64,000 bases of DNA from Neopestalotiopsis rosae (Eukaryota > Ascomycota > Sordariomycetes > Amphisphaeriales > Sporocadaceae): NCBI GenBank assembly GCA_023078685.1, contig JALGAS010000005.1:4774001-4838000 (forward strand), in the 5' to 3' direction. Within the stretch, counting starts at the first letter, position 1. The number at the start of each line of letters is the position of its first letter. The notes under the pieces are model-generated. The model was not told the origin of the DNA, did not search any database, and worked only from the letters and a program-made list of their open reading frames with translations. Positions 22,224-32,721 of the stretch are shown here, piece by piece. The position numbers and the translations under genes are program-made.

Positions 22224-23876
22224 ATGGCATCTCGGAAAACCAAAATGATCGAGACCTTTAGGTCGTTCCCAACATGGGTTCCAAAGTCGTCCAAGGTCGT
22301 CAATGCTCTGCTTCTGGGTACCTCTTTCAGCACAGCCACTGTCAGTAGTTATTATGGAGTTATGATTTGATGATTATACTGATCTCGGACTAGGTACTCG
22401 GATATGATGCCTCGATGATGAATGCACTGAACATATTGCCATCGTACACTGAGTACTTTGACCTCACATCAGCTACTACAGGATTGAACTCGGGAATTGT
22501 GTGGATCGGTGCCATCATTGGAAGTCTCTTTTGCGCAAAGATACCCGATACCATTGGTCGCAGGCCCGCGCTCTTTTATTCCGCTATACTGGCCATGATC
22601 GGCACTGCGATCCAAGCGGCCTCACAAAATATTGCCATGTTCCTGGCGGCACGATTCATCCTCGGACTTGGAGTCGGAGGTACATACGTAGCCACGCCTC
22701 TCTTGCTCGCTGAGACATCGGCTATGCAATATCGCACATTCAGTCTAGGTGCCTTCACGGATCTTTACTACGTCGGTGGTCTCCTGTCTTCAGGTACGTG
22801 CATCTCCCTCATTTGAAAATAACCCACGGTGCTGATTTGTCCAAGGTATCACGTATGGCACGGCCAAGATGGATTCCACTTGGGCCTGGCGCCTTCCATC
22901 GCTGCTCCAGATTGTGTTTACTTTGATATCTATAGTCACACTTCCGTTCGTGCCAGAGTCGCCAAGATACTTGGCCTACCACGGTCGCCGCGAAGATGCT
23001 CTTCTCGCCCTGGCTCAGGCTTGTTCTGATGGAGACACGACGGCAGCGACCATACAGGCGCAGTATGTACAGATTATCGAATCACTTGAATTCGAGAAGA
23101 ATCTAGAACCGCCATCAGTGAAGGAAATGGTCACCCAAAAGCCTCTCCGCAAGAGAATGCTCATTGTCCTCTCATGTGCCGTATTCTCCATGTTCACTGG
23201 TAGCAACATCTTTTCGTACTACCTCGGCACTGCACTCGATAATGCAGGCATCACCGACTCGACGCTGCAGCTAGAGATCAACATCATTCTCAACGCCTTT
23301 TGCCTAGTCGTCTCCATCGCGGGAACGCTTATCGCCGACCGCGTCGGGCGCAAGATGCTCGCGGGGATATCGACGGCGCTATGCATCGTCTTTCTCTTCA
23401 TCATCGGGGCGCTGACCAAGTTTTACGGCACATCGACATACCAGCCCGCCATTTACGCCAACGTCGCCATGATGTTCCTGGCCATGGGTGCCTACAGTCT
23501 AGCCTGGACGCCACTCTCGTTCATCTACCCGCCCGAGATTCTCAACTACCGCATTCGCAATATAGGCATCGCCTGGTTCGGCATTTGGCAAAACATGATC
23601 TTGCTGATACCCATTTTCGCCTTCCCAATAGCCATTGAGGCCATCGGCTGGAAAATTTACATGCTCAATGGTGCTTGGGACGTCTTTGAGCTGCTTGTCA
23701 TCATTTTCTACTGGGTCGAGACCCGGAACCTGTCGCTTGAAGAAGTCTCGGCGCTATTTGATGGAGAAGTGCATTCCCAGGTCACTGGTATCAATGCAAT
23801 CATCCATGGCGAGCCTATAGACATTGACGAGAAAAGCACACCGACCGCAGTCATTAAAGTGGATGATAAGAAATAA
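22224..23876 (+). CDS. MFS sugar transporter, lactose-permease-like (transporter 2)
   Basis: Three exons: 22224-22340, 22394-22793 and 22846-23876, about 515 aa. Family marks are LGYDASMMNALNILPSY in TM1, DTIGRRPALFYSA after TM2, FVPESPRYLAYHGRREDAL after TM6, DRVGRKM in the second half and VETRNLSLEEVSALFDG after TM12. The loop and TM7 (CAVFSMFTGSNIFSYYLG) resemble the fungal lactose/cellobiose permease-like branch of the sugar porters, whose members can import disaccharides as well as monosaccharides. The role would be proton-coupled uptake at the plasma membrane. It is followed in the same orientation by the dehydratase 411 bp away. Confidence 0.9.
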
Positions 23877-24287
23877 TCGTTAAACAAGGCGAGTGCATTG
23901 AATAGTGAGATACAGAACAATGATACCACTGTCTATTCCATAGTCACTCAAGATCTTCTTCGCCATTCGTGCTTTGGGTATGCAATTCGCGATGCTGGCC
24001 AAAACGGCCGGCTGCGTGGAATCGGTAAAATCATGTTGCGTACAGGTTTGTTTATCCGTCGGATATGCAAGTTGGCCGAACGTCAACTGTCTGACTGCCA
24101 ATTACATATGGGATTGAACCCCCACTCACCATGATCGTCGGGGAGATCTCCGGCCACTATAGTTGGTATACTCGGTAACTAGCCGGGGCTCAACTGTGGG
24201 GTGAACAAATCACATCATCCGAGAAAGTCAGCTAAGATTCAACTTCTTGAAAACATCTACTCTAATGTAAGACCTATTTGATCTACT
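23877..24287 (+). promoter_or_regulatory. Promoter region of the dehydratase
   Basis: No gene is seen. CCGGGG at 24183-24188 and GTGGGG at 24196-24201 are SYGGRG (CreA-type) sites about 90-105 bp before the ATG. A CGG-rich palindrome lies at 24139-24153. Confidence 0.45.
24139..24153. promoter_or_regulatory. CGG-flanked palindrome upstream of the dehydratase
   Basis: The sequence CGGGGAGATCTCCGG contains the perfect 10-bp palindrome GGAGATCTCC. It has the look of a Zn2Cys6 dimer site and lies 135 bp before the start codon. Function is not shown. Confidence 0.35.
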
Positions 24288-26205
24288 ATGAATCAGAAAA
24301 TACTACTCAAATCATTCAAGATGGTAGCTCAAAAAGATACTGATGCATCTAATGCGCAAAATGGGTCAAATTCCGACTATGATCTCTCCAAGCCTATCAC
24401 TTCGACGCAGGGCATGCGGCAAGGACTTACATCCTACGGTGATGCGCACTTCTCCCTCTTCCTGCGCAAGGTCTTCATCAAGGCCATGGGCTATAGCGAA
24501 GATGCACTTTCCAGACCCATCATAGGCATCATCAATACATACTCGAGCTTTAACCCGTGCCACGCAAACATCCCCCAATTGATCGAGGCCGTGAAGCGCG
24601 GGGTCCAGTTCAATGGAGGTCTCGCGATGGAGTTTCCCACTATTAGCATTCATGAGTCTTTTGCGTCGCCGACGAGCATGTACCTGCGAAATCTCATGAG
24701 TATGGATACCGAGGAAATGATCAAAGCTCAACCTTGCGATGCCGTGGTTTTGATAGGTGGTACGTACAGACGATGTCATGCAAATATTCAGACTCGCTTA
24801 CAAGATCCTAGGATGCGATAAAACTACTCCCGCTCAATTGATGGGAGCAATCTCAGCAAACAAGCCGGTCGCACATCTAGTGACAGGACCCATGATGCCA
24901 GGGAGCCATAGAGGTCAGCGAGTGGGCGCTTGTACGGACTGTCGGAACAACTGGGCTGCATATAGAGCTGGGACAATCGACATTGAGGACATTGCAGCCA
25001 TCAATGACGAGCTAGCTCCAACCGCCGGAACATGCGGTGTCATGGGAACAGCCAGTACCATGGCATGTATCCTCGTTGCTCTCGGCATGATGCCCTTTGC
25101 GGGTGCATCAGCGCCGGCAGTCTCAGCTGCCCGTCTGCGGATCGCCGAGCAGACGGGCCGCATCGCCGTCTCGCTCGCAACGAGCACCACACTGAAGCCA
25201 CGGGCGCTGCTGACGCGAGAATCATTTCTCAACGCCATCACTGTGCTCCAGGCCACGGGCGGCTCAACCAACGCCGTCGTACACCTGCTGGCCATTGCGG
25301 GAAGGCATCCCGACGTCGCGGGCAGCATTAACCTTGACACGTTTGATGAGATCGGCCGCCGCACGCCGCTGCTCGTCGACCTCAAGCCCAGCGGCGACAA
25401 CTACATGACCGATTTCCACAACTCGGGCGGCATGCTGGCGCTCTTCTATGAGCTCGAGCCCTTGCTCCACCTCGACGCCATGACCTTCACCGGTCGAACT
25501 CTCGGCGAAGAGATGACGGCGGCCACCTTGATCCAAGTGCCGCGCAACCTGAGCTGCATCCAGCCCTTCGACGAACCCCTCCACCCCTCCTCCTCTCTCG
25601 TAGTTCTTCGCGGCAATCTAGCACCGGGCGGCGCCGTCATGAAAGCCAGCGCGTCCAAGGACCGCCGCCTCATGCAGCACTCGGGCAAAGCCGTCGTGTT
25701 TCGCAACTCGGCCGACCTGGCACAGCGGGTCGACGACCCAGACCTCGTCGTCGACGCCGACAGCGTCCTCGTGCTCCAGAGCATCGGCCCCAAGGGCAAC
25801 CCGGGCATGCCCGAGGCTGGGCTGATCCCCATCCCGCGCAAGCTGGCGGCCCGCGGCGTGCAGGATATGCTGAGGCTGTCCGACGGGCGCATGAGCGGTA
25901 CGGCTGGTGGTACGATTGTGCTGCATATTTCGCCCGAGTCGGCCGAGTTGGACTCGGTGCTGGGCATAGTCCGTGACGGCGATGTGATTACTTGCGATGT
26001 AGCTGGACGTGGGTTGAGCGTGGAATTGTCTCAGGAAGAGATTGCAGCTCGCATACAAGAAAGACGGGAAGCTGCTCGTACTTCCAAAGAGCGCGACCCG
26101 CGAAGGGAGCGTGGATACCGTGGTTTGTATCAAAGATCAGTGCTGCAGGCAGAACATGGAGCCGATTTCGATTTCTTAACGGCCAATGGTCCAGGGGAGA
26201 TCTAG
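24288..26205 (+). CDS. IlvD/Edd family dehydratase, probable sugar-acid (aldonate) dehydratase
   Basis: Two exons, 24288-24759 and 24812-26205, about 621 aa; ATG 12 (at 24321) is an alternative start. IlvD/Edd enzymes dehydrate 2,3-dihydroxy acids using an Fe-S cluster and Mg. The three cluster cysteines are present: C91 (NPCHANI), C159 (GGCDKTTP, with the adjacent lysine 161 of the carbamate type) and C232 (GTCGVMGTAST). The last two motifs flank or span the intron. The catalytic serine motif is DGRMSGT. The C-terminal SGTAGGTIVLHISPESA resembles pentonate/hexonate dehydratases (L-arabonate, D-xylonate) more than the amino-acid biosynthetic enzyme, and no clear mitochondrial presequence is visible. 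It should yield a 2-keto-3-deoxy acid for the DHDPS-family enzyme. Strong GC bias creates long antisense open frames. Confidence 0.9.
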
Positions 26206-26917
26206 CTGCAACTCATGAATGTAGTATATTTATAAGTTCAGCATTGTCACAGATAGGCCCAGATGACTCGGCCGTGGAAAACTGGCTTGTGCCTTAGGAA
26301 AAAAAGAAAATTCAATTTCGCATAACATAAATGACAACATTGTTACAAGAACTAAAAGCTTCGAGATCCTTGATACTCCGGAGAAAATATGGTTAAAGCA
26401 GGAGGAGGGAAGAAAGTTCAAAACTGGAAAAATATCAAAAAGAAAAACAAAAAGCCAAGGCTTGAAGACTACCCAAGTTTTGAACCCAGAGTCTCCGTTC
26501 CCATAGCTTTTTTTGGTGATAGAAACTGGGATCTTTTCCAACTCAGCTAAGCTGCCAGAGTCGTTTTCAGTCATTTCCCAGTTCCTGAAACTTCAGTGCA
26601 TTATGTCGCCATATCAACCGTTTGCACTGGAACCCAAAGCCAAAGCTGCTGACCAACCAGAATTTCCTTCCGCCCCCCTTCCACCTCACACTCGTTCCAT
26701 TCCAGGATTTCGTTATCTATATTCAAGGGACTGTGGCGCTGGTGGGTCTTGCTGGACTGACTTCTTGTCTTCTTGATCCAATAGTAAGCACACGAGCATG
26801 TACGTAGAACCGGTTTAGAATTGCAGTCACTCAACATATCCAATCACTTGTGTAGATGTAGTCAACGCACTTCAGCTGTGTAAATGTGCATGGAAACCCT
26901 GGTGCTCAACACACATG
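26206..26917. other. Convergent intergenic stretch
   Basis: This is the 3' flank of the dehydratase and of the small gene ending at 26918. It includes an A-rich tract at about 26295-26460. No gene is recognised. Confidence 0.55.
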
Positions 26918-27520
26918 TTACCTCGTAATCCATGTGATTCTTCTCTCAGTCGTGTCAGCTGGAGGAGGAACTCTCGGCCGTAGCCAATTGAAATCCGCCT
27001 CGCCTTCAAAAATCCTGATCGTAATATCATCATGGATGAGATACATCTGGTTCGGCTCCCAATCAAGCTGATAAATGGTCCTAGCGAAGCGCTTGTGAAA
27101 AAAGGGTTTGTAAACAGTCTCGCCAAAATGCCAGTAGATCCGTGGCTTGGGCTTATCCGGTGATCGGATGGGCTCTATAATGTTGATCATCCCCGGCTTG
27201 GTCCAAAGACCGCCCGATTTGAGTCTGAATGGCTGTGCATCGTATAACACATCTTCGAGCTGGGGATACAGCCAAGCCATCTCGCCGAGCTGAGGAAAAG
27301 GTGATGAGTAACTTGATCAGTCCTGATTAGATGAAAGGCGCCGTCATACCAGATTTGGGTGTTCCTTCATTCGCATAATCATTTCAAGGTGATGTTGCTG
27401 GTATTGTAGCTGAACGAGGCCTGCCTCTTGGTTTTCTGTATTGAGTACTTGCCTGATCTCGACTTCAGGCAATTTCTGTGTCTCGATTGGAGCCAAGGGT
27501 ATTGATCGGATCAAAGGCAT
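26918..27520 (-). CDS. Hypothetical protein, 180 aa
   Basis: A two-exon model, 27350-27520 and 26918-27289, with a clean 60-bp GT-AG intron. The product is soluble, starts MPLIRSIPLAPIETQKLP and has a charged helix (LQYQQHHLEMIMRMKEHPN). A C-terminal half is rich in aromatic residues (IYWHFGETVYKPFFHKRFA, ending RPRVPPPADTTERRITWITR). No domain was recognised and function is unknown. Support comes from frame continuity across the intron and protein-like composition. The true N-terminus could differ, since an in-frame stop lies only about 16 codons upstream of the chosen ATG. Confidence 0.55.
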
Positions 27521-27837
27521 ATTGGGCTGTGGTCGAGGGTGCCCTGGTGTCGTGAATAAAGACCCCGCTCAGCTTAACAGATTGGTGGCTCAGGTTAGTA
27601 TACCTACCTGCATAAACTGCATCCAACAAAATGTAACACAGGGATATTCATCTCCAACGTCGTACAAGCGGCTACGGAGTACATGTTATTCCTTCCGGTC
27701 AAACTCCGTGTAGGAGCCTGAGAGACCAATCCGATTTTCGGATACAGTATAAAAGTGATATGTATTTATAGTCGTCTATCGTCTACTCTTAATATAATGT
27801 TTTTGCGATGCGGAAGAACTTAGAGACGGGACAGTCC
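27521..27837. other. Short intergenic stretch
   Basis: Presumed promoter of the 180-aa gene and 3' flank of the Dabb gene. No other feature is visible. Confidence 0.5.
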
Positions 27838-28341
27838 TCATGAACTTTGAGTATTCAAGAATTTGTTACTGAAATCGCACAAATGCTCATCCTCGGGTGA
27901 AACCTCAAAATCAAAACGGCACAAGTCTTCCTTGAAAGGAAACATGTATTTTGACGTGACCCTAGACAATCAGGCACTGGTCAGCATTGTGGTCCTTGAG
28001 GAAATGCAGAAAGGCATATAGCGTACTCGTGATGCTCCTTGCTGGCTTGGTATTCATCTAGCGCAGCTCGGTCGTGGTGGTAGCTGACCAGGCAGTACTC
28101 AAAGCCTTTGCTTTTTTCGATTGGGTCGGTGATTGATGGTCCGCCCACCACGAGCCTGCCATCCTTGACGCAGGACAGACTTTTCAGCTTCTTCAACTCT
28201 CGCACAAAAGTATCTTTATGCTCCTGAGTGACATCCGCCTGGAACTTGAAGAGGACTGTCGCGGGCAGTTGCGTTAGCTTCGGTATACTGTTCACACCTT
28301 TGGAGATCATGGACTAACGCACCTATGTGTACAATCGTCAT
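27838..28341 (-). CDS. Dabb (stress-responsive A/B barrel) domain protein
   Basis: Three exons: 28323-28341, 28027-28255 and 27838-27961, 123 aa. The first exon encodes only MTIVHI and splices to VLFKFQADVT, recreating the canonical Dabb start. The remaining core is VRELKKLKSLSCVKDGRLVVG..., EYCLVSYHHDRAALDEYQASKEHHE and, after intron 2, KYMFPFKEDLCRFDFEV. Dabb proteins form small dimeric alpha+beta barrels; known members include stress proteins and polyketide cyclases. A specific reaction cannot be assigned. Its promoter carries the inverted repeat at 28517-28529, matching the one at 36-50, which may tie it to the left-hand island. Confidence 0.85.
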
Positions 28342-29471
28342 CTTGCACAACTTTGGAATTCGAGGCCGGTCCAAAAACCTGAATATAGATCGGGTATGAG
28401 TAGATCAATTCGACTTTATCTTGGTGCTAAAGGAAACTATTCTATCTATCGTCATGCTTGAGCCTTTAAGGACTCGACGGAGCTGAACCCGATAGTCCAG
28501 CGGCGATATCCCGTCTCGGGGAAACCCCGTAATTATGGATCAAGTACGGGCATGTCTAGGCCATAGCAAGTAGTCGAGGAAAAATAATTCTCGTCTGCTT
28601 GATGATGTGATTCTTCTATGACTGAACAAAACTCTTGCTGGTAGCGGCCGTTGACATTATTTTCCGGTATTTTGGCAGTCTCATAGATCTATGAGGGTGT
28701 ATAATCTTCATCCATTTTCAAAAAGCTCGAGTTCTACCCAAAATACTTCCAATTAGTGTATTATTGTTCAATAGACAAATATATGATCAAATGATTGTCG
28801 CTATTCTCTGGACAATAATATGGTATCGTCGCAGCCATGGCAGTCTTGATAGTAGATACCGCACTGTAATAAACGAGTACTGATCAGTTGCATGAGCTGC
28901 ATGAGCACTGCCTCCACGCTGGATATGTACTGCAGAACTGTAGATTAATTCCAAACAGTGGCCACATTCTAGAAAGGTGTGGACAGTGGGGTCCCCCGAC
29001 GGTTTCGCGCTGGTCCCCTCACTCCCAACAGCTCTAGAACTGGCCCAGGTCTCCGGCAATCATGGCGCTGGACCCCTGAGAAGTCAGAACAAAAGGGGAC
29101 CCATGCTCCCTAAAACTCTCAGTTGATTGGCCTAGAAATTCGTGTCTCCTGTTGAAACATCCCACATCGAACGAATCAATCATGGCAATCTCTCCACATA
29201 CGCCGCTAGCTCGCTAGAATTCCGTTGCCACTCACTCACAGACAGGGACCACCAGCACTCACCTACTGGATCAAATAGCTTTCTCCGCCTCACCGCAGGT
29301 GAAGACAGAAAACAAAACCGAGGTGCAGGAAACCTCAGAGTCCCTTCGTTCTTGCTTCCTACTTGGAAGTGGTGTCCTGCAGACCGTCGTCCCTCTCTAC
29401 ATTTGCATCAAGTGCCAATTGACTTGTTCTCGGTCAATCCACACCTCCGCAATCGCGCGAAAACACAAAAA
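28342..29471. promoter_or_regulatory. Divergent promoter of the Dabb gene and the desaturase
   Basis: This 1.1-kb non-coding stretch contains the CGGGG-AAA-CCCCG repeat near the Dabb side and a GTGGGGTCCCCC palindrome at about 28987 on the desaturase side. An open frame runs from 29142 into the desaturase. It resembles a long 5' UTR with CT-rich tracts and is not included in the CDS. Confidence 0.45.
28517..28529. promoter_or_regulatory. CGGGG-AAA-CCCCG inverted repeat
   Basis: Perfect 5-bp arms flank AAA, 176 bp upstream of the Dabb start codon. It is nearly identical to the repeat at 36-50, which has a GAAAT spacer. A Zn2Cys6-type binding site is the inference. Confidence 0.4.
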
Positions 29472-30650
29472 ATGGCACCCTCAGAGACATCCTCGACTGT
29501 CACTGCCGCCGCGACCGGCAAGGACCAGCAGCAGCCAAAGGTTGTCAAGCTGAACGCTCAGGTCCCCGATGGCGAGAAGCCTAGCAAGGGCATCGAGCAG
29601 TCGAAGAGCTACCGAGACTTCTTCTGGACTTACACGGAGGAGCCTCACCGCACCCGGCGCCTGGCCATTATCAAAGCCCACCCCGAGGTCACGAAGTTGT
29701 GCGGACCAGAGCCCTTGACCAAATATGTCGTGCTCTTTGTCGTGTCGATCCAGATTTTCTGCGCCTATCTGCTTCGCAACACGTCCTTCTTCTCCCCATA
29801 CTACTGGGCTCTAGCCTATGTCGTGGGCGCGACTGCCAACCAGAACCTCTTCCTGGCCATTCACGAGATCTCGCACAATCTCGCCTTCCGCTCGCCGACC
29901 GCCAACCGTCTGTTCGCCATTATTGCCAACCTGCCCATTGGCATTCCCTACAGCGCATCCTTCCGCCCCTACCATCTGACTCACCACAAGTCGCTCGGCG
30001 TTGATGGGCTCGATACGGATCTGCCGACCGCCCTCGAGGCCGTCTTTCTCGACTCCATCCTCGGCAAGGCCTTTTTCTGCACGTTCCAGATCTTCTTCTA
30101 CGCCGTCCGGCCCATGGCCGTCTACTCCGTGCCCTTTACCTGGGTTTCGGCCACCAACGTGGCTACGCAGGTCCTGTTCGACATAATAATTCTGCGCACG
30201 CTCGGCGCGCAGTCGCTGCTCTACTTTTTGCTGTCCTCGTTCCTCGCCGGCTCCCTGCACCCCCTGGCTGGCCACTTCATTGCCGAGCACTACGTCTACT
30301 CGACCGTCACGCCCACGCAGGCCGACCCGGACAACAAGGTGCCCATCCCCGAGACCTACTCGTACTACGGCATCGGCAACTTCTTCACGTACAATGTCGG
30401 TCTGCACAATGAGCACCACGACTTCCCCGCCGTCCCCTGGACCCGCCTGCCAAAACTCTACGAGATTGCCCGCGAGTTTTACGAGCCCCTGCCCCAGCAC
30501 CGCAGCTGGACCTACGTCATTTGGCAGTTCATCTTTGACGACAACGTCGGTATCCGCTGCCGCGTCAAGAGAAAGGAGGGCGGCAGACTGGTTGGCGCTG
30601 GTGGAACCAAGAAGGTGGACGACTGGAAGGAGACTGAGATTGAGGCGTAA
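29472..30650 (+). CDS. Sphingolipid (dihydroceramide) delta-4 desaturase
   Basis: Intronless, 392 aa from the ATG at 29472. It begins with an N-terminal Lipid_DES segment (SYRDFFWTYTEEPHRTRR, KAHPEVTKLCGPEP), then several membrane helices, and three histidine boxes: HEISH, HLTHH and HNEHHD. This is the DES1 family, which introduces the delta-4 trans double bond into the sphingoid base of dihydroceramide at the ER, using cytochrome b5 electrons. In fungi this step leads to glucosylceramides. Length and motifs match the family. The upstream open frame to 29142 lacks family similarity. A 351-codon antisense frame (29811-30866) is a codon-bias shadow. Confidence 0.95.
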   Translation: MAPSETSSTVTAAATGKDQQQPKVVKLNAQVPDGEKPSKGIEQSKSYRDFFWTYTEEPHRTRRLAIIKAHPEVTKLCGPEPLTKYVVLFVVSIQIFCAYLLRNTSFFSPYYWALAYVVGATANQNLFLAIHEISHNLAFRSPTANRLFAIIANLPIGIPYSASFRPYHLTHHKSLGVDGLDTDLPTALEAVFLDSILGKAFFCTFQIFFYAVRPMAVYSVPFTWVSATNVATQVLFDIIILRTLGAQSLLYFLLSSFLAGSLHPLAGHFIAEHYVYSTVTPTQADPDNKVPIPETYSYYGIGNFFTYNVGLHNEHHDFPAVPWTRLPKLYEIAREFYEPLPQHRSWTYVIWQFIFDDNVGIRCRVKRKEGGRLVGAGGTKKVDDWKETEIEA

Positions 30651-31454
30651 ATGTTGCATATTCTTGTCGTCCGAAAATAATGAAAGAACACCCAATGCGC
30701 ATGGCGTTTTGTCGCGTTGGTCTGTAATGTGGAGAGGGAAAACCGAAAAGCAGACGTCGTTTAGTGTGCCGACGGGATCAAATAGAGTCACTTTACATAT
30801 AAATGATAGACCGTAAAGAGCTGTCTCGCGTATGATACCACCAAAGTTATATATAACCTGATGCACGTATCATTTGTTCTGGGGGCATATAGCGTAGGCA
30901 TGTGAAATTTATAATATCTGGGCATCGCGCCACACTGTCTGCAGCGGAAGGGGATCACGACGGATTTTCCAATGAGGGTCGGCCTCGGAGGAGCAAGATA
31001 TTTTGTAAGATTGCAAAAGTGGTCCTGGGTCTCTTTTCACATTATTACTCTAGTACTGACCAAGATCGAAGAGCAATCCAAGCGAACCAAAGTGCTTCAT
31101 CAAGTCAAACGCGGAGAAAACTTCCAAACAACGGGAAAATACAGACTAAAATACAGTGTAGTGTAGTCTTCTTGTTCGTAGAGCAGCCACCTCTTCAAGC
31201 TGCTTCCTTCATTAGAAATGCGCCAATCGTCCCCATCCCCTCCCGCCGCCTGACAGGCGCTGCACTGCCTTTCTACCACACTGGTGTCTCATACAACAGA
31301 ACCATGAAAAACCAAGTGTAGGGTCGCTTGTTCGCGCCAAATACGCCTGTCGACGAGTCCTCCTCTTAACACAAAACAGGGTTCTCCAATTCATGAAGGC
31401 CCGGCAACGGTAGATACTATATTGCGTAGGGTCACAGCCCTACATGTCGAGCAC
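30651..31454. other. Convergent 3' flanks, 0.8 kb
   Basis: Between the desaturase and VAP stop codons. No gene is recognised; it probably holds two 3' UTRs. Confidence 0.55.
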
Positions 31455-32721
31455 TTAGAAGAAAAGATAGGCCAGCAGGAAACTGACCAGGCATAGGATT
31501 GCCGTGATCTTAACGGGGACACCCTCGGTTGCCTGGCGCACCTGTTGGCCGAGCTGAGCAGACTGTGATGAAGACGCAGCAGAGTCGCTGCTGGTTGCCT
31601 TGCGTTGCCTCAAGCCGGATGCTCCATCTTTCTGCAATTGTGCAATCGTCTGCTGTGCCTGCGAGAGCTGGGACTTCAGCTCCTCATACGTCTCGGATGC
31701 CTTCGCAGAAACAACAGCAGCCACACCGCCAGCCGTCGAGGCAGACGCGGCCTCGTCTTCATGCTTTGACTCTGACTTGGAGACTGGAGAGGCTCGGGCG
31801 TAATCGGTTGGCGATTGGTATGCAGGTGGTGCCTCGGGAGTATCCTCGTGCTGCATCAAGTATCAAGTTAGTGTGGAAAACAAAGTAGGTTGGTGAAGAG
31901 GGACTACTGACGCCATTGACCAGGGAAGCTCGGTTCGGCGTAGCCAACATGGGCTCTGCACCAGAGCTGTGTGATGCGCCGCCGGGAGCGAGGAACACGA
32001 CTCTGATCTTCTTCTCCTGGACTTGAGACTTGTCGATACCATCCCACTACGTATGTGTTAGTCAAAACCATGCCCGTGTCGTTATTTTATGGGATTTGAA
32101 ATGGTATCCCGAGGCTTCTTACGATGGCTGCCAGGTTGCTAAACTCCTTATCGCTGGAAATTGCGACGGACTGAACGAGGAACTTGTCGCGACATTTTGT
32201 GTCCATGGGAGGCTCCTGCTTCATTGCCTGAAGGATAACTTTCGGGTGTCAGCTATGTTCGATTCGCAAGCACGATCTTAAGATGTGCGCATACCTTGAA
32301 CCTCAACCTCCTTGCCGGGCTCGACCCGCCCCGAGTTAGGACGGACACAATATCTGTAAAACGTAATGAGCACTGCTGCACTTATAGATTCGGATTATGC
32401 TGTCGTGTGCTTGGAGTTCATGTCATTCGGGGGCACATACTGCTTCGGCGCGGTGGTTTTGACCTAGTACCTGTCAGCTCTGAATCTCCCACGTGTCCAA
32501 AAATTGGCCGGCGCCGACGCCGCGATTGGAAAGACATACCTTGAAAGCGACGGGTGTAGAGTTGGGGTTCTTAATCTTCAGCACCTCCGACACCTCCGAA
32601 GTAAAGGGACCTGTAATAATCCATAAGCCTGAGTGACTTGTTGTGCGCGTCGCATGCGCGAGGTTCAGAGCGATGACGTACGGTGGAAGCCAAGCTCCTG
32701 GGGATCGATTTCGACAGACAT
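31455..32721 (-). CDS. VAP/Scs2-type ER membrane contact-site protein
   Basis: Seven exons: 32682-32721, 32540-32610, 32441-32463, 32295-32353, 32123-32238, 31912-32046 and 31455-31850, 279 aa. The first five exons rebuild an MSP domain (residues 1-~120). It starts MSVEIDPQELGFHRPF and contains KIKNPNSTPVAFKVKTTAPK, QYCVRPNSGRVEPG and VILQAMKQEP, the groove that binds FFAT motifs of lipid-transfer proteins. A Pro/Ser/Ala linker, a coiled-coil (TYEELKSQLSQAQQTIAQLQ) and a C-terminal tail anchor (ITAILCLVSFLLAYLFF) follow. The role is tethering the ER to plasma membrane or other organelles and scaffolding lipid transport. The 23-base third exon is unusually small but needed to keep the KTTAPKQYCVRP motif. 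Confidence 0.94.

Noticed and set aside
24915..26133. Several 100-170-codon antisense frames over the dehydratase
   Set aside because: Same codon-bias effect; low-complexity translations and no family signal.
28987..29010. GTGGGGTCCCCC palindrome as a member of the CGGGG/CCCCG motif set
   Set aside because: Lacks the CGG-spacer-CCG form of the other sites and lies on the desaturase side of the divergent promoter.
29142..29471. In-frame N-terminal extension of the desaturase
   Set aside because: Translation is unlike the family, and the ATG at 29472 gives the normal family length; this is more likely a 5' UTR.
29811..30866. 351-codon minus-strand open frame over the desaturase
   Set aside because: Antisense shadow of a GC-rich, strongly codon-biased gene; no motifs, and the plus strand carries the full desaturase with all histidine boxes.
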